Below are positions 35,605 to 44,425 of a stretch of DNA of 64,000 bases, piece by piece; the stretch's first letter is position 1, and the number at the start of each line of letters is the position of its first letter. Source of the DNA: Parabacteroides sp. AD58 (GTDB lineage: Bacteria; Bacteroidota; Bacteroidia; Bacteroidales; Tannerellaceae); the NCBI RefSeq assembly GCF_023744375.2, contig NZ_CP146284.1:1116001-1180000 (forward strand). The letters are read 5' to 3'. Below the pieces are notes generated by a model that saw only the letters and a list, made by a program, of their open reading frames with translations, had not been told where the DNA came from and did not search any database. The position numbers and the translations under genes were made by a program.

Positions 35605-36771
35605 TTATTTCAGTCCCAGTTCATACAGACAGGCTTCCACTTCGCGGTCACTGCCCATGTGTTTGCCCATATCGTCGGAAAGCTTCACGCATTCGCGCCA
35701 CGGCTGGTTTACGTTCATCTTGCAGCGGGCCAGTTTCATGACGACATTCGACGGCTTGTAACCCGCGTCGTTGGTCAGATTCGTTCCGATTCCGAAAGCA
35801 CAGCGGATTTTTCCTTTACAATATTGCTGGATACGCAGGGCCTTGTCGAAATCGAGGGCGTTACTGAAGATGATCGTTTTGGTAGTCGAATCGATGCCAA
35901 ACTCCCGATAGCGGCGCACCAGTTCATCTACGAAGGTATATTCATCACCCGAATCACACCTGACACCATCAAACAACTTGGCCTGCTTACGGCTCAGGTT
36001 TGTCAGGAAGGATTCCGACGTATATGTATCGGCCAAAGCCGTTCCCAGATCGCCGTCATATACATTCACCCAGTTTTCGAGCGCCATGTAATTGGCATGC
36101 TTGTACCCAAACTGAGCCCCGTGGAACATAAACCATTCATGCGGATGCGTACCCATCATTTTCATGTTATACTTCATGGCGAAATGGCAGTTGGAAGTAC
36201 CCGTACAATAGAAAGAATTCTCATTCAGATAATTAATCACGGCATCCTGAACTTCCAGTGAAAAACGGCGGCGCGTGCCGAACTCTGAAAATGATAAGTG
36301 ATTCTTATTGGAAAGCTCTACCTTCTCATACAACTTGGCCAGCATCTGTTCCTTATCGGCCACATTGCCCGAGATCAGATTCTGTATTTCAGTGACAATT
36401 GCCAGCAGAGGAACCTCATACAGCGTTACCTTATATAAATAATCGGTCACTTCAATATGAAGATGCTTTTCCTCGTCCAGAAAAATCTGAATCTTTTCCG
36501 GATCAAAGCGGAATGATGAAAGCCATTCCCAGTAGACACGAGGCACAAAGCGACAGTGCGAACTCATATACTCGAGTTCTTCCGGCCGTAAATGTACCCA
36601 AGCCAAGTCGTGCACTTCTGCCTTGAGTCGGGAAACGAATTTATCCGAGCAAATGGTTTCGTCGCGGTCTTTAAAAGTAAATGTACCCCAGGCGTTGGGG
36701 AATAGCTTCACATATGCATAAGATGTGGTAAACTTGTATAAATCTGTATCCAAAAGACTGTTTATAATCAT
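35605..36771 (-). CDS. pncB: Nicotinate phosphoribosyltransferase
   Basis: 388 residues. Makes nicotinate mononucleotide from nicotinate and PRPP in NAD salvage. N-terminal SLLDTDLYKFTTSYAY and the segments EFGTRRRFSLEVQDAV near residue 166 and VRCDSGDEYTF near 275 are typical of PncB, including the phosphorylated-His region (GTHPHEWFMFH). Normal length. Stands alone. Confidence 0.95.
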   Translation of the reverse strand: MIINSLLDTDLYKFTTSYAYVKLFPNAWGTFTFKDRDETICSDKFVSRLKAEVHDLAWVHLRPEELEYMSSHCRFVPRVYWEWLSSFRFDPEKIQIFLDEEKHLHIEVTDYLYKVTLYEVPLLAIVTEIQNLISGNVADKEQMLAKLYEKVELSNKNHLSFSEFGTRRRFSLEVQDAVINYLNENSFYCTGTSNCHFAMKYNMKMMGTHPHEWFMFHGAQFGYKHANYMALENWVNVYDGDLGTALADTYTSESFLTNLSRKQAKLFDGVRCDSGDEYTFVDELVRRYREFGIDSTTKTIIFSNALDFDKALRIQQYCKGKIRCAFGIGTNLTNDAGYKPSNVVMKLARCKMNVNQPWRECVKLSDDMGKHMGSDREVEACLYELGLK

Positions 36772-36878
36772 AATCCAATGAAATTTTTATTCTTTTTGTA
36801 AAAATACTTCAAGTTTCTTTATGGTTGTTCATTTTCCGATAAAAATTCACCTTCCAAACAAAAAAACATACCAAAACA

Positions 36879-36909
36879 TTTGCAGAAACAAATAAAAGCA
36901 TTACCTTTG
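36879..36909 (+). promoter_or_regulatory. tRNA-Leu promoter
   Basis: TTTG (36879-36882), 19-bp spacer, TACCTTTG (36902-36909): a full-consensus promoter 41 bp before the tRNA. Confidence 0.75.
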
Positions 36910-36950
36910 CAGCGCATTTGAGAGAAAATGCTAAACAATACAACATTGTT

Positions 36951-37034
36951 GCCCAGGTGGCGGAATTGGTAGACGCGCTCGTTTCAGGTGCGAGTGGCTT
37001 TGCGGTCGTGCAGGTTCGAGTCCTGTTCTGGGCA
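36951..37034 (+). tRNA. tRNA-Leu (anticodon CAG)
   Basis: 84 nt with a long variable arm. Acceptor GCCCAGG pairs with TCTGGGC, the D-arm contains AATTGGTAGACGC, the anticodon loop is TTCAGGT, and the T-arm contains GGTTCGAGTCC. No encoded CCA. Followed by a terminator. Confidence 0.97.
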
Positions 37035-37041
37035 CACAAAA

Positions 37042-37071
37042 AGGTCGGTTCACGAGAATCGGCCTTTTTTT
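37042..37071 (+). terminator. tRNA-Leu terminator
   Basis: 10-bp stem with two G-U pairs (37042-37051 with 37056-37065), 4-nt loop, then seven T. Confidence 0.85.
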
Positions 37072-37150
37072 ATTTCCTCACCCGCCTGTTTTATCCGTTT
37101 TCCTTCCAGAATCCATAGGCACACGTAGAAACAGAATCCCAAAAATTCCG

Positions 37151-37158
37151 TAAGTTTG
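37151..37158 (+). promoter_or_regulatory. -7 box of the M23 peptidase gene
   Basis: TAAGTTTG, exact TAnnTTTG, 22 bp before the ATG at 37180. It excludes a start at the in-frame TTG inside it. Confidence 0.55.
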
Positions 37159-37179
37159 CCGGCAAAAATAAAACGCAAC

Positions 37180-38856
37180 ATGTACAAACCCTATCTCATT
37201 CTTTTAATGGCCTGCTGTACTACCTTGGGCTGGAGCCAGGAAAAATGGAAGAATCCGCTGGAATTTCCCCTCTACCTGGCCGGTAATTTCGGCGAGCTCC
37301 GGGCCAATCATTTTCATTCAGGCATCGATATGAAAACACAAGGCGTAACGGGAAAAGCCGTTCATGCCGTACAAGACGGATATGTCTCGCGCCTGTCGGT
37401 CAGTCCGTGGGGATACGGAAACGCCCTGTATCTGTCTCATCCCGACGGAACGACGACTGTTTACGGACATCTCGATCATTTCATTCCGAAGATAGCCGAT
37501 TACATTCATCAGCAGCAATACAAGCTCGAACGGTTTCAGGTAGATTTAACCCTCACACCCGATCAGATACCGGTCAAAGAAGGCGAGATCGTTGCTTACA
37601 GCGGAAACACCGGAAGTTCGGGAGGACCGCACGTCCATTTCGAAATCCGCGATACAGAAACAGAAGAAGTCATGGACCCGCTGCCCTATTACAAGCACCT
37701 GATCAAAGACAACAAACCGCCCAAGTTTGCCGGCATCCTGATCTGTCCGCAACCCGGCAGCGGCATTGCGAACGGGAAAACCGGGAAAACCGAGGTGAAG
37801 GTCACTTACGACGCCAAACAGCACCCGGTGATCAATGCCCAGATTACCGCCTGGGGAAAAATCGGTTTTGCCGTCAAAGCCAACGACTACATGAACGAAA
37901 CAGGCAATGTGTACGGTGTCCGCCGAATCAGGCTGTCGGAAGGCGACGAAACCCTCTTTCTTTCTGACCTGGACCGTTTTGCCTTTTCAGAAACGCGTTA
38001 CCTCAACAGCCTCATCGATTATTCTTACTGGAACAAACACCGTTCGTTTTACACCAAATGCTATATCGATCCGGGCAACCGGCTGCGGTTCCTCTCGGCC
38101 AAGAACCGGGGAATCATCGATATACAGGAAGAAAAGACATATACCTTTACTTTCACCCTGACAGACGATTTCGGTAATCAGACCCAGTTAAACATGAAAG
38201 TCGTCGGGAAAAAACAAGACATTCCCGAAACGAAGACTGCCGCAAGCGAAGTGTTTCACTGGCACTGCAGCAACCAGTTTGGCGCCAAGGGTATCCGGCT
38301 GTTCATCCCGAAGGGAAATCTGTATACAGACCTGAACTTCGTCTACCGGGCCAAAGAAGAAGCCGGCCGACTGGCCGACATCCACATCCTGCATAACGAA
38401 CCCGTTCCGCTGCATCAAAATGCCAAACTGTCTTTACGGATCTTACGCGATACTATCGCCGACAAAAAACAATACGGCATCGTACAATGGAAAGGAAAAC
38501 GGGGCGCATGGATTGGCGGCACATACAGAAACGGATGGATAGACGGAAACATCCGCGAGCTGGGCACTTACACCATTGCGGCCGATACCCAGGCGCCGGG
38601 AATCAAACCAGTACAGCCCGCCCAATGGAGCAAACAGCGCACCATCCGCTTCCAGCTGACCGACAACCTGAGTGGTGTAAATACATATAAAGGAACTATC
38701 GACGGGAAATTCGTGCTCTTCTCGATGAACAACCGCTCCGTCATCAGCTGCCAGCTCAACAAGGAACAGGTCAAGCCGGGAAAACATCAGTTACACCTGG
38801 TCGTAACCGACGCTTGCGGAAACACGTCGGAATATAACTATTCCTTTGCCTGGTAA
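37180..38856 (+). CDS. Secreted M23-family peptidase (LytM-like)
   Basis: 558 residues from the ATG at 37180. Signal peptide MYKPYLILLMACCTTLGWSQ. The M23 domain follows directly: HFHSGIDMKTQG carries the first zinc ligands (HxxxD), and GGPHVHFEIRDTE the HxH. The long C-terminus looks like beta-sandwich modules. M23 enzymes cut peptidoglycan cross-links, but some only regulate other hydrolases; here the zinc ligands are intact, so activity is likely. Stands alone behind its own promoter. Confidence 0.9.
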   Translation: MYKPYLILLMACCTTLGWSQEKWKNPLEFPLYLAGNFGELRANHFHSGIDMKTQGVTGKAVHAVQDGYVSRLSVSPWGYGNALYLSHPDGTTTVYGHLDHFIPKIADYIHQQQYKLERFQVDLTLTPDQIPVKEGEIVAYSGNTGSSGGPHVHFEIRDTETEEVMDPLPYYKHLIKDNKPPKFAGILICPQPGSGIANGKTGKTEVKVTYDAKQHPVINAQITAWGKIGFAVKANDYMNETGNVYGVRRIRLSEGDETLFLSDLDRFAFSETRYLNSLIDYSYWNKHRSFYTKCYIDPGNRLRFLSAKNRGIIDIQEEKTYTFTFTLTDDFGNQTQLNMKVVGKKQDIPETKTAASEVFHWHCSNQFGAKGIRLFIPKGNLYTDLNFVYRAKEEAGRLADIHILHNEPVPLHQNAKLSLRILRDTIADKKQYGIVQWKGKRGAWIGGTYRNGWIDGNIRELGTYTIAADTQAPGIKPVQPAQWSKQRTIRFQLTDNLSGVNTYKGTIDGKFVLFSMNNRSVISCQLNKEQVKPGKHQLHLVVTDACGNTSEYNYSFAW

Positions 38857-38968
38857 AGAAATAGATACAGTTTTTCACGAAAAAGATTGGAGATGACTGA
38901 AAAATTTGTACATTTGTTTCTCTATAAATTTAGAAAGGAAATTCAATCAAAATAACATTGTGCAAGAC

Positions 38969-40717
38969 ATGGAAAACAATGAATTATTACAAACAGTAAG
39001 AAGTAAGGCACAAGGATGGCTTACTGACAGTTATGACGCTGAAACAAGAGCAGCTGTACAAGCTTTATTAGACAAAGAAGATCCGACGGATCTGATTGAA
39101 GCATTCTACAAGGATCTGGAATTTGGAACCGGAGGTCTGCGTGGTATTATGGGTGTAGGTTCTAACCGTATGAATATCTACACAGTAGGTGCAGCTACCC
39201 AGGGATTATCCAATTACCTGAAGAAGGAATTTGCAGATCTTGGCCTGATTAAAGTCGTTATCGGCCATGATTGCCGTAATAACAGTCGCAAGTTTGCTGA
39301 AATATCAGCAGACATCTTCTCTGCCAACGGCATCAAAGTGTATTTATTCGAGAGCCTGCGTCCGACACCTGAAATGTCTTACGCAATCCGCAAGTTAGGA
39401 TGCCAGAGCGGTATTATCCTGACAGCTTCTCATAACCCGAAAGAATACAACGGTTACAAAGCCTATTGGGATGACGGAGCTCAGATGATATCTCCGCACG
39501 ACAAGAATACAATTGCTGAAGTAAATAAAATCCGTTCAGCCGCTGATATCAAATTCAATGGCAACAAGGAGCTGATTGAAATCATCGGCGAAGAAATCGA
39601 CAGCGCATTCATCAATGACCTGACGACTTTGTCTCTGTCAAAAGAATCGATCCAGCGCCATCATGACATGAAGATTGTCTATACACCGATCCACGGAACA
39701 GGTGTCAAACTGATCCCGCGTGCCCTGGCGGCTTTTGGATTCACGAATATTATCCATGTTCCGGAACAGGATGTTGTCAGTGGTGACTTCCCGACTGTTG
39801 TTTCTCCGAATCCGGAAGAACCGGCAGCTTTGGCCATGGCTGTTGCAAAAGCCAAAGAAACTGACGCAGAACTGGTATTGGCTTCTGACCCGGATGCCGA
39901 CCGTGTAGGTGCCGCAGTCAAGAACAACGAAGGCGAATGGGTATTGCTGAACGGTAACCAGACAGCCCTGATGTTCGTGTATTATCTGATCACCCGCTGG
40001 AAAGAACTGGGTAAGATCCAAGGTAAGGAATACATCGTTAAGACGATTGTAACAACAGAAACGATCAAGACTATTGCCGACCGCAACGGTGTTGGTTTCT
40101 ATGATGTGTATACCGGATTCAAATGGATTGCCAACGTCATGAAGCAGAACGAAGGCAAGTTGAAATATATCGGTGGAGGTGAAGAAAGCTACGGATTCTT
40201 GTGCGAAGATTTCGTTCGTGATAAAGACGCCGTTTCAGCTTGTGCCGTATTGGCTGAAATCGCTGCCTGGGCAAAAGATCAAGGCATGTCAATGTATCAG
40301 TTGCTGCAGAAGATCTATGTTGAATACGGATTCTCAAAGGAAAAAGGTATTTCTGTCGTGAAGAAAGGTAAGAGCGGTGCTGAAGAAATCGAAGCGATGA
40401 TGAAGCATTTCCGCGAAAACCCGCTGAAGGAAATAGCCGGTTCTAAAGTGATTTTATTCCATGATTATTCTACCCTGAAAGGATTTGATTATCTGGAAAA
40501 CGAAACACTGACACTGGATATGCCGGTTACTTCGAACGTACTGCAGTTCTTCACCGAAGACGGAACCAAGGTTTCTATCCGTCCTTCCGGAACAGAACCG
40601 AAGATCAAGTTCTACTGCGAAGTACATTCTAAAGTAAACAGCGTAGATGAACTGCCGGCAGCCGACAAGGCAGCTACCGAAAAGATTGAAGCCATCAAAG
40701 CTTCTTTAGGTATCTGA
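38969..40717 (+). CDS. Phosphoglucomutase / phosphomannomutase family (phospho-sugar mutase)
   Basis: 582 residues from the ATG at 38969. Interconverts hexose 1- and 6-phosphates. Domain marks: GTGGLRGIMGVGSNRMN near residue 54, the phosphoserine loop TASHNPKEYNGYK near 155, metal loop DPDADR near 308, sugar loop GGGEESYGF near 405, and the phosphate-binding RPSGTEPKIKFY near the C-terminus. Size matches the long PgcA-like branch. A terminator follows. Confidence 0.93.
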   Translation: MENNELLQTVRSKAQGWLTDSYDAETRAAVQALLDKEDPTDLIEAFYKDLEFGTGGLRGIMGVGSNRMNIYTVGAATQGLSNYLKKEFADLGLIKVVIGHDCRNNSRKFAEISADIFSANGIKVYLFESLRPTPEMSYAIRKLGCQSGIILTASHNPKEYNGYKAYWDDGAQMISPHDKNTIAEVNKIRSAADIKFNGNKELIEIIGEEIDSAFINDLTTLSLSKESIQRHHDMKIVYTPIHGTGVKLIPRALAAFGFTNIIHVPEQDVVSGDFPTVVSPNPEEPAALAMAVAKAKETDAELVLASDPDADRVGAAVKNNEGEWVLLNGNQTALMFVYYLITRWKELGKIQGKEYIVKTIVTTETIKTIADRNGVGFYDVYTGFKWIANVMKQNEGKLKYIGGGEESYGFLCEDFVRDKDAVSACAVLAEIAAWAKDQGMSMYQLLQKIYVEYGFSKEKGISVVKKGKSGAEEIEAMMKHFRENPLKEIAGSKVILFHDYSTLKGFDYLENETLTLDMPVTSNVLQFFTEDGTKVSIRPSGTEPKIKFYCEVHSKVNSVDELPAADKAATEKIEAIKASLGI

Positions 40718-40742
40718 TAACCAAAGATCATCTCTTATAAAG

Positions 40743-40777
40743 AAAAGCCGGGAGTTCTTCTTCCGGCTTTTTTATTA
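40743..40777 (+). terminator. Terminator of the phosphoglucomutase gene
   Basis: Perfect 9-bp stem AAAAGCCGG/CCGGCTTTT (40743-40751 with 40763-40771) leading into a T-run. Confidence 0.88.
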
Positions 40778-40798
40778 GATTATTCCGCCGAATTTCCG

Positions 40799-40806
40799 TA
40801 AGTTTG
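40799..40806 (+). promoter_or_regulatory. -7 box of rlmB-ridA
   Basis: TAAGTTTG, exact TAnnTTTG, 39 bp before the rlmB ATG. Confidence 0.5.
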
Positions 40807-40845
40807 CAATGTCGAATGACAGTATTTCAACCGTAATCCTATTTT

Positions 40846-41604
40846 ATGAAAGAGAATGAAATGATATTCGGCATTCGTGCCGTGATTGAAGCCATACAAG
40901 CAGACAAGGAAATAGACAAAATCCTGATCAGAAGAGATCTGCAAGGAGAATTGGCCAAAGAACTGTTTGACGTATTGCACGGGACAGCCATTCAGGTACA
41001 ACGGGTGCCGCAAGAACGGCTGGATCGTTATACCCGTAAGAATCATCAGGGCGTAATTGCGTTTATATCAGCCGTTACTTACCAAAAGCTGGAAGATATC
41101 GTTCCTTTTGTCTACGAACAGGGCCGCGATCCTTTCATTGTCTTGCTCGACGGCGTGACGGATGTCCGTAACTTCGGCGCCATTGCCCGCACGTGTGAAT
41201 GTGCCGGCGTAGACGCCATCGTCATTCCGGCCAAAGGAAGTGTAAGCGTCAATGCCGACGCCATCAAGACTTCGGCAGGAGCTTTGCACGTATTGCCGGT
41301 ATGCAAGGAGAAAAGCATCAACCAGGCCATCCGCTTCCTGCAACAAAGCGGAGTGAAAGTCTATGCGGCTTCCGAAAAAGCGGCCGAGAATTATACACAT
41401 ATCGCCTACGACGGTCCGACAGCCATCGTCATGGGAGCTGAAGACACCGGTGTATCCTACGAGAATCTCCGTATCTGCGATGCCATGATCAAGATACCGC
41501 AATTCGGAACGATCGGTTCACTGAATGTATCCGTGGCTTCATCCATCCTGATATATGAAGTTGTACGCCAGCGAATGAACAAAACAGAACATGAACAATC
41601 ATAA
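40846..41604 (+). CDS. rlmB: 23S rRNA (guanosine-2'-O-)-methyltransferase RlmB
   Basis: 252 residues. SpoU-type knotted methyltransferase with an N-terminal substrate-binding domain (FGIRAVIEAIQADKEIDKIL). The three SpoU motifs are visible: DVRNFGAIARTCECAGVDAI, TAIVMGAEDTGVS, and IPQFGTIGSLNVSVASSIL. Expected target is G2251 of 23S rRNA. Followed 12 bp later by ridA in the same direction. Confidence 0.92.
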   Translation: MKENEMIFGIRAVIEAIQADKEIDKILIRRDLQGELAKELFDVLHGTAIQVQRVPQERLDRYTRKNHQGVIAFISAVTYQKLEDIVPFVYEQGRDPFIVLLDGVTDVRNFGAIARTCECAGVDAIVIPAKGSVSVNADAIKTSAGALHVLPVCKEKSINQAIRFLQQSGVKVYAASEKAAENYTHIAYDGPTAIVMGAEDTGVSYENLRICDAMIKIPQFGTIGSLNVSVASSILIYEVVRQRMNKTEHEQS

Positions 41605-41616
41605 ATATAGACAACA

Positions 41617-41997
41617 ATGAAAAAAGTAATTGCAACAACCAAGGCACCGGCAGCTATCGGTCCGTATAATCAGGCTATTCAGGTAGGAAACATGTTGTTC
41701 GCTTCAGGCCAACTCGGCTTGGATCCGGCCACAGGCAATTTTCCCGAAGGCGGTGTAAAAGAGCAGACCATCCAGTCATTCCAGAACGTAAAGGCAATCT
41801 TGGAAGAAGCCGGTTTCTCGATCAACGACGTGGTAAAGACAACGGTATATCTGGCCGACATGGCTGATTTTGCCGCAATGAACGAAATCTATGCTTCTCA
41901 GTTTGAAGGTGATTTCCCAGCCCGCTCGGCTGTAGCCGTAAAGACACTGCCGAAAAACGCTTTGGTAGAAGTAGAAGTGATAGCTGTTAAAGCATAA
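41617..41997 (+). CDS. ridA: RidA enamine/imine deaminase
   Basis: 126 residues. Hydrolyses reactive 2-aminoacrylate made by PLP enzymes. Shows GPYNQAIQVGNMLFASGQL near residue 15 and the catalytic-Arg segment PARSAVAVKTLPKNALVEVE near residue 103. Typical length. Second gene after rlmB; a terminator follows. Confidence 0.95.
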   Translation: MKKVIATTKAPAAIGPYNQAIQVGNMLFASGQLGLDPATGNFPEGGVKEQTIQSFQNVKAILEEAGFSINDVVKTTVYLADMADFAAMNEIYASQFEGDFPARSAVAVKTLPKNALVEVEVIAVKA

Positions 41998-42021
41998 TAG
42001 CAAACATCGCTCCTCATAGGA

Positions 42022-42068
42022 AAAAGGCGTGCCACAAGAATAATTCCGATTCTTAGGGCACGCCTTTT
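42022..42068. terminator. Terminator between ridA and menB
   Basis: Perfect 12-bp stem AAAAGGCGTGCC/GGCACGCCTTTT (42022-42033 with 42057-42068), extended by a weaker inner stem. T-rich on the right and A-rich on the left, so it can serve both convergent genes. Confidence 0.88.
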
Positions 42069-42188
42069 TTATACAATCTTCTCTCCTATCATGACCGGCA
42101 TTCCAAACTCACTGGTTTCAAAAGCGATTCCCGGGAGTTTCCCAATCAATTCCCGTATCTTTTGATTCCAGGCTTCGCCGGAAACGCA

Positions 42189-43013
42189 TCAGGGGAACTT
42201 AGGATAATCTTCAAACCGCGGACGACGCTTTTCCAGGAATGCTTTTCCGCCTTCCTGTGCTTCATCCGTGAGGTAATACAACATCGTGGCATCACCGGCC
42301 AATTCCTGAATACCGGCCTGGCCATCCAGCTCGGCATTCAATCCGGCCTTGATCATTCGCAAAGCCAACGGGCTGTGCTGCATCATCGTTTCTGCCCATT
42401 CCACCACTTCATCTTCCAGTCTTTCCAGAGGCACTACCTTATTCACCATGCCCATTTCATAGGCTTCCTGCGCTGTGTACTGGCGGCACATGAACCAGAT
42501 CTCACGAGCCCGTTTCTGTCCGACGCAACGAGCCAGATAAGAAGAACCAAAACCGGCATCAAAACTTCCCACACGCGGACCCGTTTGTCCGAAGCGCGCA
42601 TTCTCGGAAGCAATCGTCAGGTCGCAAACCACATGCAATACATGTCCGCCACCGATAGCATATCCGTTTACCATGGCAATCACCGGCTTCGGCAGCGAGC
42701 GGATCTGTTTCTGTACATCCAGCACATTCAAGCGCGGAACACCATCTGTTCCGACATAGCCGCCTCGACCTTTCACATGCATATCACCGCCGGCACAAAA
42801 AGCCTTGTCGCCAGCGCCCGTCAGGACAACCACATTGATATCCTGGCGTTCCCGGCAGATATACAACGCATCACTCATCTCCGTCGTTGTAGTCGGCGTA
42901 AAAGCATTCCGGTACCGCTCCCGATTGATTGTGATCTTGGCGATTCCATTATACAACTCAAAAAGAATCTCTTTATACTCTTTTATCGGTTTCCATTCTC
43001 GTTTCTGCTCCAT
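42189..43013 (-). CDS. menB: 1,4-dihydroxy-2-naphthoyl-CoA synthase
   Basis: 274 residues from the ATG at 43011-43013. Crotonase-fold ring closure in menaquinone synthesis. Seen: [17 protein letters not shown] near residue 85, [17 protein letters not shown], and [21 protein letters not shown] near residue 155, all MenB-specific; ends in the characteristic YPKFP. The frame is open further upstream but without family similarity. No other men gene is adjacent. A menaquinone pool fits the NrfH quinol dehydrogenase of the neighbouring island, though the adjacency is probably chance. Confidence 0.94.
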   Translation of the reverse strand: MEQKREWKPIKEYKEILFELYNGIAKITINRERYRNAFTPTTTTEMSDALYICRERQDINVVVLTGAGDKAFCAGGDMHVKGRGGYVGTDGVPRLNVLDVQKQIRSLPKPVIAMVNGYAIGGGHVLHVVCDLTIASENARFGQTGPRVGSFDAGFGSSYLARCVGQKRAREIWFMCRQYTAQEAYEMGMVNKVVPLERLEDEVVEWAETMMQHSPLALRMIKAGLNAELDGQAGIQELAGDATMLYYLTDEAQEGGKAFLEKRRPRFEDYPKFP

Positions 43014-43181
43014 ACTATTTCTCATTTTATTAGCTGTAGACAAAGATAATGCTTTTCTTCGGAAAGCCTTCCCAACCCGGCAAAACACCGTTTTATTTTT
43101 CCATATAACCCTAAAAAGCCGGAGAAGTCTTATGCGATAGGAACAATATTCAAATGCAGACAAAGAAAATTAACGATAAAA

Positions 43182-43213
43182 TTTGGTCCTTTCAAAAATA
43201 GTCTATATCTTTG
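43182..43213 (+). promoter_or_regulatory. tRNA-Lys promoter
   Basis: TTTG (43182-43185), 20-bp spacer, TATCTTTG (43206-43213), 34 bp before the tRNA. Confidence 0.72.
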
Positions 43214-43247
43214 CACTCGCAATCAGGAAACAATTGCACAAAGGTTT

Positions 43248-43320
43248 GATTCGCTAGCTCAGCAGGTAGAGCACAACACTTTTAATGTTGGGGTCCTGGG
43301 TTCGAGCCCCAGGCGGATCA
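43248..43320 (+). tRNA. tRNA-Lys (anticodon TTT)
   Basis: 73 nt. Acceptor GATTCGC pairs with GCGGATC (one G-U), D-arm GCTCAGCAGGTAGAGC, anticodon loop CTTTTAA, T-arm GGGTTCGAGCCCC. No encoded CCA. The accessory island begins about 100 bp downstream. Confidence 0.97.
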
Positions 43321-43343
43321 CTCAAACAAAAAGCAAAACAACG

Positions 43344-43382
43344 AAAACCGCTGATAATCAATCATTATCAGCGGTTTTTCTT
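43344..43382 (+). terminator. tRNA-Lys terminator
   Basis: Perfect 15-bp stem (43344-43358 with 43364-43378) followed by T-runs. A 15-bp piece of its left arm (AACCGCTGATAATCA) recurs at 60864-60878 within the island. Confidence 0.88.
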
Positions 43383-43425
43383 TTTATCCATACTGCAAAT
43401 TGAGGCAGAATACGCCATCCCAAAG

Positions 43426-43444
43426 GAGGTGAAATAGGTGGACT
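43426..43444. repeat. Left 19-bp direct repeat of the island (candidate att)
   Basis: Identical to 61737-61755 (GAGGTGAAATAGGTGGACT). Confidence 0.75.
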
Positions 43445-43490
43445 TGATTTTCACTTAAAAAAAAGTCCACCTATATGTATCATATTTCAC
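43429..43490. repeat. Compound inverted repeat at the left island end
   Basis: ATAGGTGGACTT (43434-43445) pairs perfectly with AAGTCCACCTAT (43463-43474); outside it GTGAAATA (43429-43436) pairs with TATTTCAC (43483-43490). The left arms overlap the direct repeat. Possible recombinase binding site or hairpin. Confidence 0.7.
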
Positions 43491-43511
43491 TGATTCTCTG
43501 TGTTTTGCATA

Positions 43512-43718
43512 ATGCAAACTCTTTTCAAAACATGTAATTTTACACCAACTAAAAAACAAAGTTTCAGTACTGACTGTCAGGAGACATATAACCAGACTCC
43601 CGTATCATTTACCTTCATCACACCGGAAACAGAGGAACTTTTCAAACCGGACAACTATCCGGAGCGTTTCTCCAGTTGGTTTGAGAAATTTGTAGAACAT
43701 GTTACCTATAATTTATAA
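43512..43718 (+). CDS. Small protein upstream of the PRTRC genes
   Basis: 68 residues from the ATG at 43512; an in-frame GTG at 43500 is an alternative start. It ends 5 bp before PRTRC protein B, so it is translationally linked to that cassette. The sequence (PVSFTFITPETEELFKPDNY...) matches no family I know. It could be a truncated or unusual PRTRC component. Confidence 0.5.
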   Translation: MQTLFKTCNFTPTKKQSFSTDCQETYNQTPVSFTFITPETEELFKPDNYPERFSSWFEKFVEHVTYNL

Positions 43719-43723
43719 ACATC

Positions 43724-44425
43724 ATGAATGAACTGACAAAAAACATACAGAAAATGATGGTACCGAAGGCGGCTATCATAGCCTACAAATATGAAGACAG
43801 AAGAAATTTTGATACCAGGTACTTCATAGAATTGCGTCCCATCGGAAAAAACGGACAGATGGGAGCAGGTATCCCCGTCACATACGAATTCATGAATACC
43901 CTGCTGGAATCCTATACGGAGGAAATGAGCGGGATACCGGCAGGCAGAGTCCCCGAAAACATGCTGGCCTGCAATCCAAGAAAAGGACAGGAAGAATATA
44001 TCTGGTACAATCCGCCCGGAAAGAGACAGATGTTCTTTCACAAGGATCTCAATATACAGGACGGCATGTTCAATCTGCCGGGAATTGTCTACCATGTAAA
44101 AAACGGAAGCATGGACGTATTCGCCTTCAAGGGAAAACGTCCGGTGGAGACAACTCCGCTGTTCCGTGCCCCGTTCTTCAACGTGACCGGATCAAGTGTC
44201 TGCCTTGGCAGCAGTTCTCTGGAAAAACCACAGAACCCGACTTTCCTTTCCCTGCTGGAATACTGGGAAAAACGGTTCTGGCTGACTGAATTCTCCCATC
44301 TGGGAGGAAATGTGAATCCTACCGTTTCAAATCTTGTCATCGTTACCGAGAACATAAGAAACAATCCGTTCGACATGAACGAACTCAAGCCCATGAATAA
44401 AAAACTTAAAGACATACTTCCATGA
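43724..44425 (+). CDS. PRTRC system protein B
   Basis: 233 residues. Matches the PRTRC (ParB-related, ThiF-related cassette) protein B pattern: an N-terminal domain, a WYNPPGKRQMFFHKD segment near residue 97, LPGIVYHVKNGSMDVFAF, and TPLFRAPFFNV near residue 143. The cassette is found on plasmids and integrative elements; its biochemical role is not known. It overlaps the start of the ThiF-like gene by 4 bp (ATGA), so the two are cotranslated. Confidence 0.85.
   Translation: MNELTKNIQKMMVPKAAIIAYKYEDRRNFDTRYFIELRPIGKNGQMGAGIPVTYEFMNTLLESYTEEMSGIPAGRVPENMLACNPRKGQEEYIWYNPPGKRQMFFHKDLNIQDGMFNLPGIVYHVKNGSMDVFAFKGKRPVETTPLFRAPFFNVTGSSVCLGSSSLEKPQNPTFLSLLEYWEKRFWLTEFSHLGGNVNPTVSNLVIVTENIRNNPFDMNELKPMNKKLKDILP

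Noticed and set aside
35386..36261. 291-codon plus-strand frame across the FKBP end and pncB
   Set aside because: Out of frame with FKBP and antisense to pncB, both of which carry full family motifs.
42069..42188. In-frame extension of 38 sense codons after the menB TGA stop, ending at TAA
   Set aside because: MenB ends normally at YPKFP; an open stretch of this length is expected by chance fairly often, and a terminator overlaps its end. I see no readthrough signal.
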